Assembly: GCA_016765265.1 (NCBI GenBank)
Contig: JAESQG010000126.1
Span: 7,080 to 13,345, forward strand
Direction: 5' to 3'
Source: Pseudomonadales bacterium
Lineage (GTDB): Bacteria; Pseudomonadota; Gammaproteobacteria; Pseudomonadales; DC-out160
DNA length: 6,266 nucleotides
A model generated the notes under the pieces. The model ran no database searches and was not told the origin of the DNA. It saw only the letters and a program-made list of their open reading frames with translations. Shown here one piece after another: positions 5,397-6,266 of this stretch (position 1 is its first letter; every line of letters starts with the position of its first letter). Made by a program: the position numbers and the translations under genes.

Positions 5397-5423
5397 GTGT
5401 CACTAGAATACTTATTATGACAC
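5397..5423. promoter_or_regulatory. operator-like inverted repeat at the PepSY start
   Basis: GTGTCA (5397-5402) and TGACAC (5418-5423) are perfect 6-bp arms with centres 21 bases apart, two turns of the helix, ending three bases before the first ATG of the PepSY gene. On the minus strand the inner part contains CATAAT, a possible -10 (five of six matches). If that is the promoter, the leader from the first ATG is only about a dozen bases. Two copies of TAAGTAT, 36 bases apart (5408-5414 and 5444-5450), also fall in this 91-base gap. Confidence 0.3.
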
Positions 5424-5484
5424 GAAACGCTTCTACCATAGTTATACTTACGACTAGGCCTAACATTACGTCACTTATCTGCTT

Positions 5485-6030
5485 TTACAGTATGGGGGTT
5501 ATTGATACTTTAAGCTTTATACTATCTCCAGGATCTCTTGAAGTAACCGTGGAGTACGTTTCACCGTTGTAACGATAGCGAACGTTATACCCAGACACCC
5601 GTTCCTCTTCATGGTAGTCATTATACGTTCTACAACGCTCTTCCACGGAAGTATAAAGACCATGATTTCGACGATGCCCACCGTTCCTGCTAATATTATT
5701 TCCTATAGACGAACCCAAGATGGCTCCTGCCACTGCACCTACCCTTTTATTGCTCTTTTTATGCCCTAACTCGTTTCCTAAAGCTGCACCGATAATGCCC
5801 CCGAGAATTGCACCAGAAGCAGAACGATGCCTAGATTTTTCGTGAACTACCTGCTCTTGCCAGCACTCCTTTCTTGGAGTAGAAACTCTGACAGTATGTG
5901 TTATTGGCTCCACTTCGACGACGGAGGCATAATCATATTTTACCGGACCTCTAGCAAATACTTGAACGCTAGCACACATAGCCAAGGCAATCGCACCAAT
6001 ACCCAGAACTTTCTTTGAATGTTTCATCAT
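5485..6030 (-). CDS. glycine-zipper 2TM (17 kDa surface antigen-like) protein
   Basis: 181 residues from the first of two adjacent ATGs; GAGG (6039-6036) is five bases from the first and eight from the second, so either may be used. A signal peptide covers residues 1-27 (cleavage after VQVFA). Two glycine-zipper segments follow, about 72-88 (SGAILGGIIGAALG) and 97-112 (VGAVAGAILGSSIG), separated by a basic loop. This is the pattern of the Rickettsia 17 kDa antigen family. The C-terminal domain (about 126-178) contains the family's YNVRYRYNGETYST...DPGD segment. Cys56 and Cys133 flank the zipper region and could pair. There is no lipobox cysteine at the cleavage site, so it is periplasmic or outer-membrane associated rather than a classic lipoprotein. 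Family members are tied to envelope integrity, but no precise role is known. It lies 91 bases upstream of the PepSY-regulator-kinase genes in the same direction, with its own candidate regulatory site. Confidence 0.9.
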   Translation of the reverse strand: MMKHSKKVLGIGAIALAMCASVQVFARGPVKYDYASVVEVEPITHTVRVSTPRKECWQEQVVHEKSRHRSASGAILGGIIGAALGNELGHKKSNKRVGAVAGAILGSSIGNNISRNGGHRRNHGLYTSVEERCRTYNDYHEEERVSGYNVRYRYNGETYSTVTSRDPGDSIKLKVSITPIL

Positions 6031-6124
6031 CCCACCCTCACCCTTTAATTATGCCTTAAACCCACAGGAATCTTTTCGACACAAATGAATTAGCTATTAT
6101 TATGGAACTGCATTCGATCCATGA
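6031..6124 (-). other. leader of the glycine-zipper gene
   Basis: Ninety-four bases between the start codon and the candidate -10 elements. It has a strong purine-rich ribosome site next to the start (GAGGGTGGG) and no coding frame. I see no riboswitch-like fold. Confidence 0.3.
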
Positions 6125-6165
6125 CTTATAAGGATAAGTAATATCAACTGAACACTAGCTGAACC
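6125..6165 (-). promoter_or_regulatory. PhoP-box-like direct repeat with candidate -10
   Basis: On the minus strand, GGTTCA (6165-6160), five bases, TGTTCA (6154-6149). Both halves differ from the PhoP-box half-site (G/T)GTTTA by the same single base, and the 11-base repeat spacing is that of OmpR/PhoP-family sites. Twelve bases downstream is TATCCT (6136-6131), the usual distance from a PhoP box to a -10. TATAAG (6130-6125) is an alternative -10. The arrangement predicts activation of the glycine-zipper gene by the PhoP-like regulator encoded downstream. Only one such site was found by eye. Confidence 0.45.
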
Positions 6166-6257
6166 TAAAAACCGCAGTTAGACCTGCCCAGTACATAGCC
6201 TAGCATCGATATCGCATTTTAAATTAATGAACTACCTTAGGTTAGGCAGTTGAGGTG

Positions 6258-6263
6258 AGGAGG
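6258..6263 (+). promoter_or_regulatory. Shine-Dalgarno-like AGGAGG at the right edge
   Basis: GAGGTGAGGAGG ends three bases before the window edge on the plus strand and would place a start codon just outside. This suggests a gene divergent from the glycine-zipper gene, but none of its coding sequence is visible. Confidence 0.25.
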
Positions 6264-6266
6264 GTC

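Noticed and set aside
5455..5462. TAGGCCTA palindrome between the glycine-zipper and PepSY genes
   Set aside because: An 8-base palindrome with no flanking symmetry or T-run is not enough to call a terminator or operator.
6125..6147. TTGATA and TATAAG as a sigma-70 promoter before the glycine-zipper gene
   Set aside because: The spacing is only 11 bases. The PhoP-box-like repeat with the -10 at 12 bases explains the region better.

Overview
The window looks like chromosomal DNA of an AT-leaning gammaproteobacterium, probably of marine or environmental type. The basis is a PhoP/PhoQ-type two-component pair preceded by a PepSY gene, a glycine-zipper (17 kDa antigen-like) outer-membrane-type protein, and Gram-negative export signals. 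No genus can be named from the sequence alone. I see no rRNA, tRNA, CRISPR array or intact insertion sequence.

Layout, left to right. Bases 1-321 hold no convincing gene: only a possible coding fragment at the left edge, then two strong back-to-back inverted repeats (198-229 and 232-260). A small exported protein of unknown function is encoded on the minus strand (322-756). A 461-base gene-free stretch follows (763-1223). It has a candidate promoter and a CRP-like palindrome at one end, and between 917 and 1111 a chain of nearly contiguous stem-loops ending in a T-run, so it is a candidate structured RNA. Next is a minus-strand gene for a 264-residue membrane-anchored or lipoprotein-like periplasmic protein (1224-2018). 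It is divergent from a plus-strand four-helix membrane protein (2203-2979) that I assign to the DUF1461/Lit family. The 3' end of this gene overlaps the convergent sensor kinase gene by 26 bases.

The right half is an envelope-sensing cluster on the minus strand. Transcription order is a PepSY-domain protein (5393-5025), a PhoP-like response regulator (4997-4326) and a PhoQ-like histidine kinase (4369-2954, TTG start inside the regulator gene). Upstream of these, in the same direction but with its own leader, is a glycine-zipper protein (6030-5485). About 120 bases before its start lies a 6-5-6 direct repeat (6149-6165) that closely resembles a PhoP box, so the local regulator may control it. 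The right edge ends in a strong plus-strand Shine-Dalgarno-like run, suggesting another gene just outside.

Taken together, the genes point to sensing and remodelling of the cell envelope: a kinase/regulator pair with an acidic periplasmic sensor, a PepSY accessory protein, an outer-membrane-associated glycine-zipper protein, and a possible lipoprotein-modifying enzyme beside a lipoprotein-like gene. The least explained parts are the Lit-like protein in a Gram-negative setting, the structured 917-1111 region, and the small exported protein whose C-terminus looks like an outer-membrane beta-signal.
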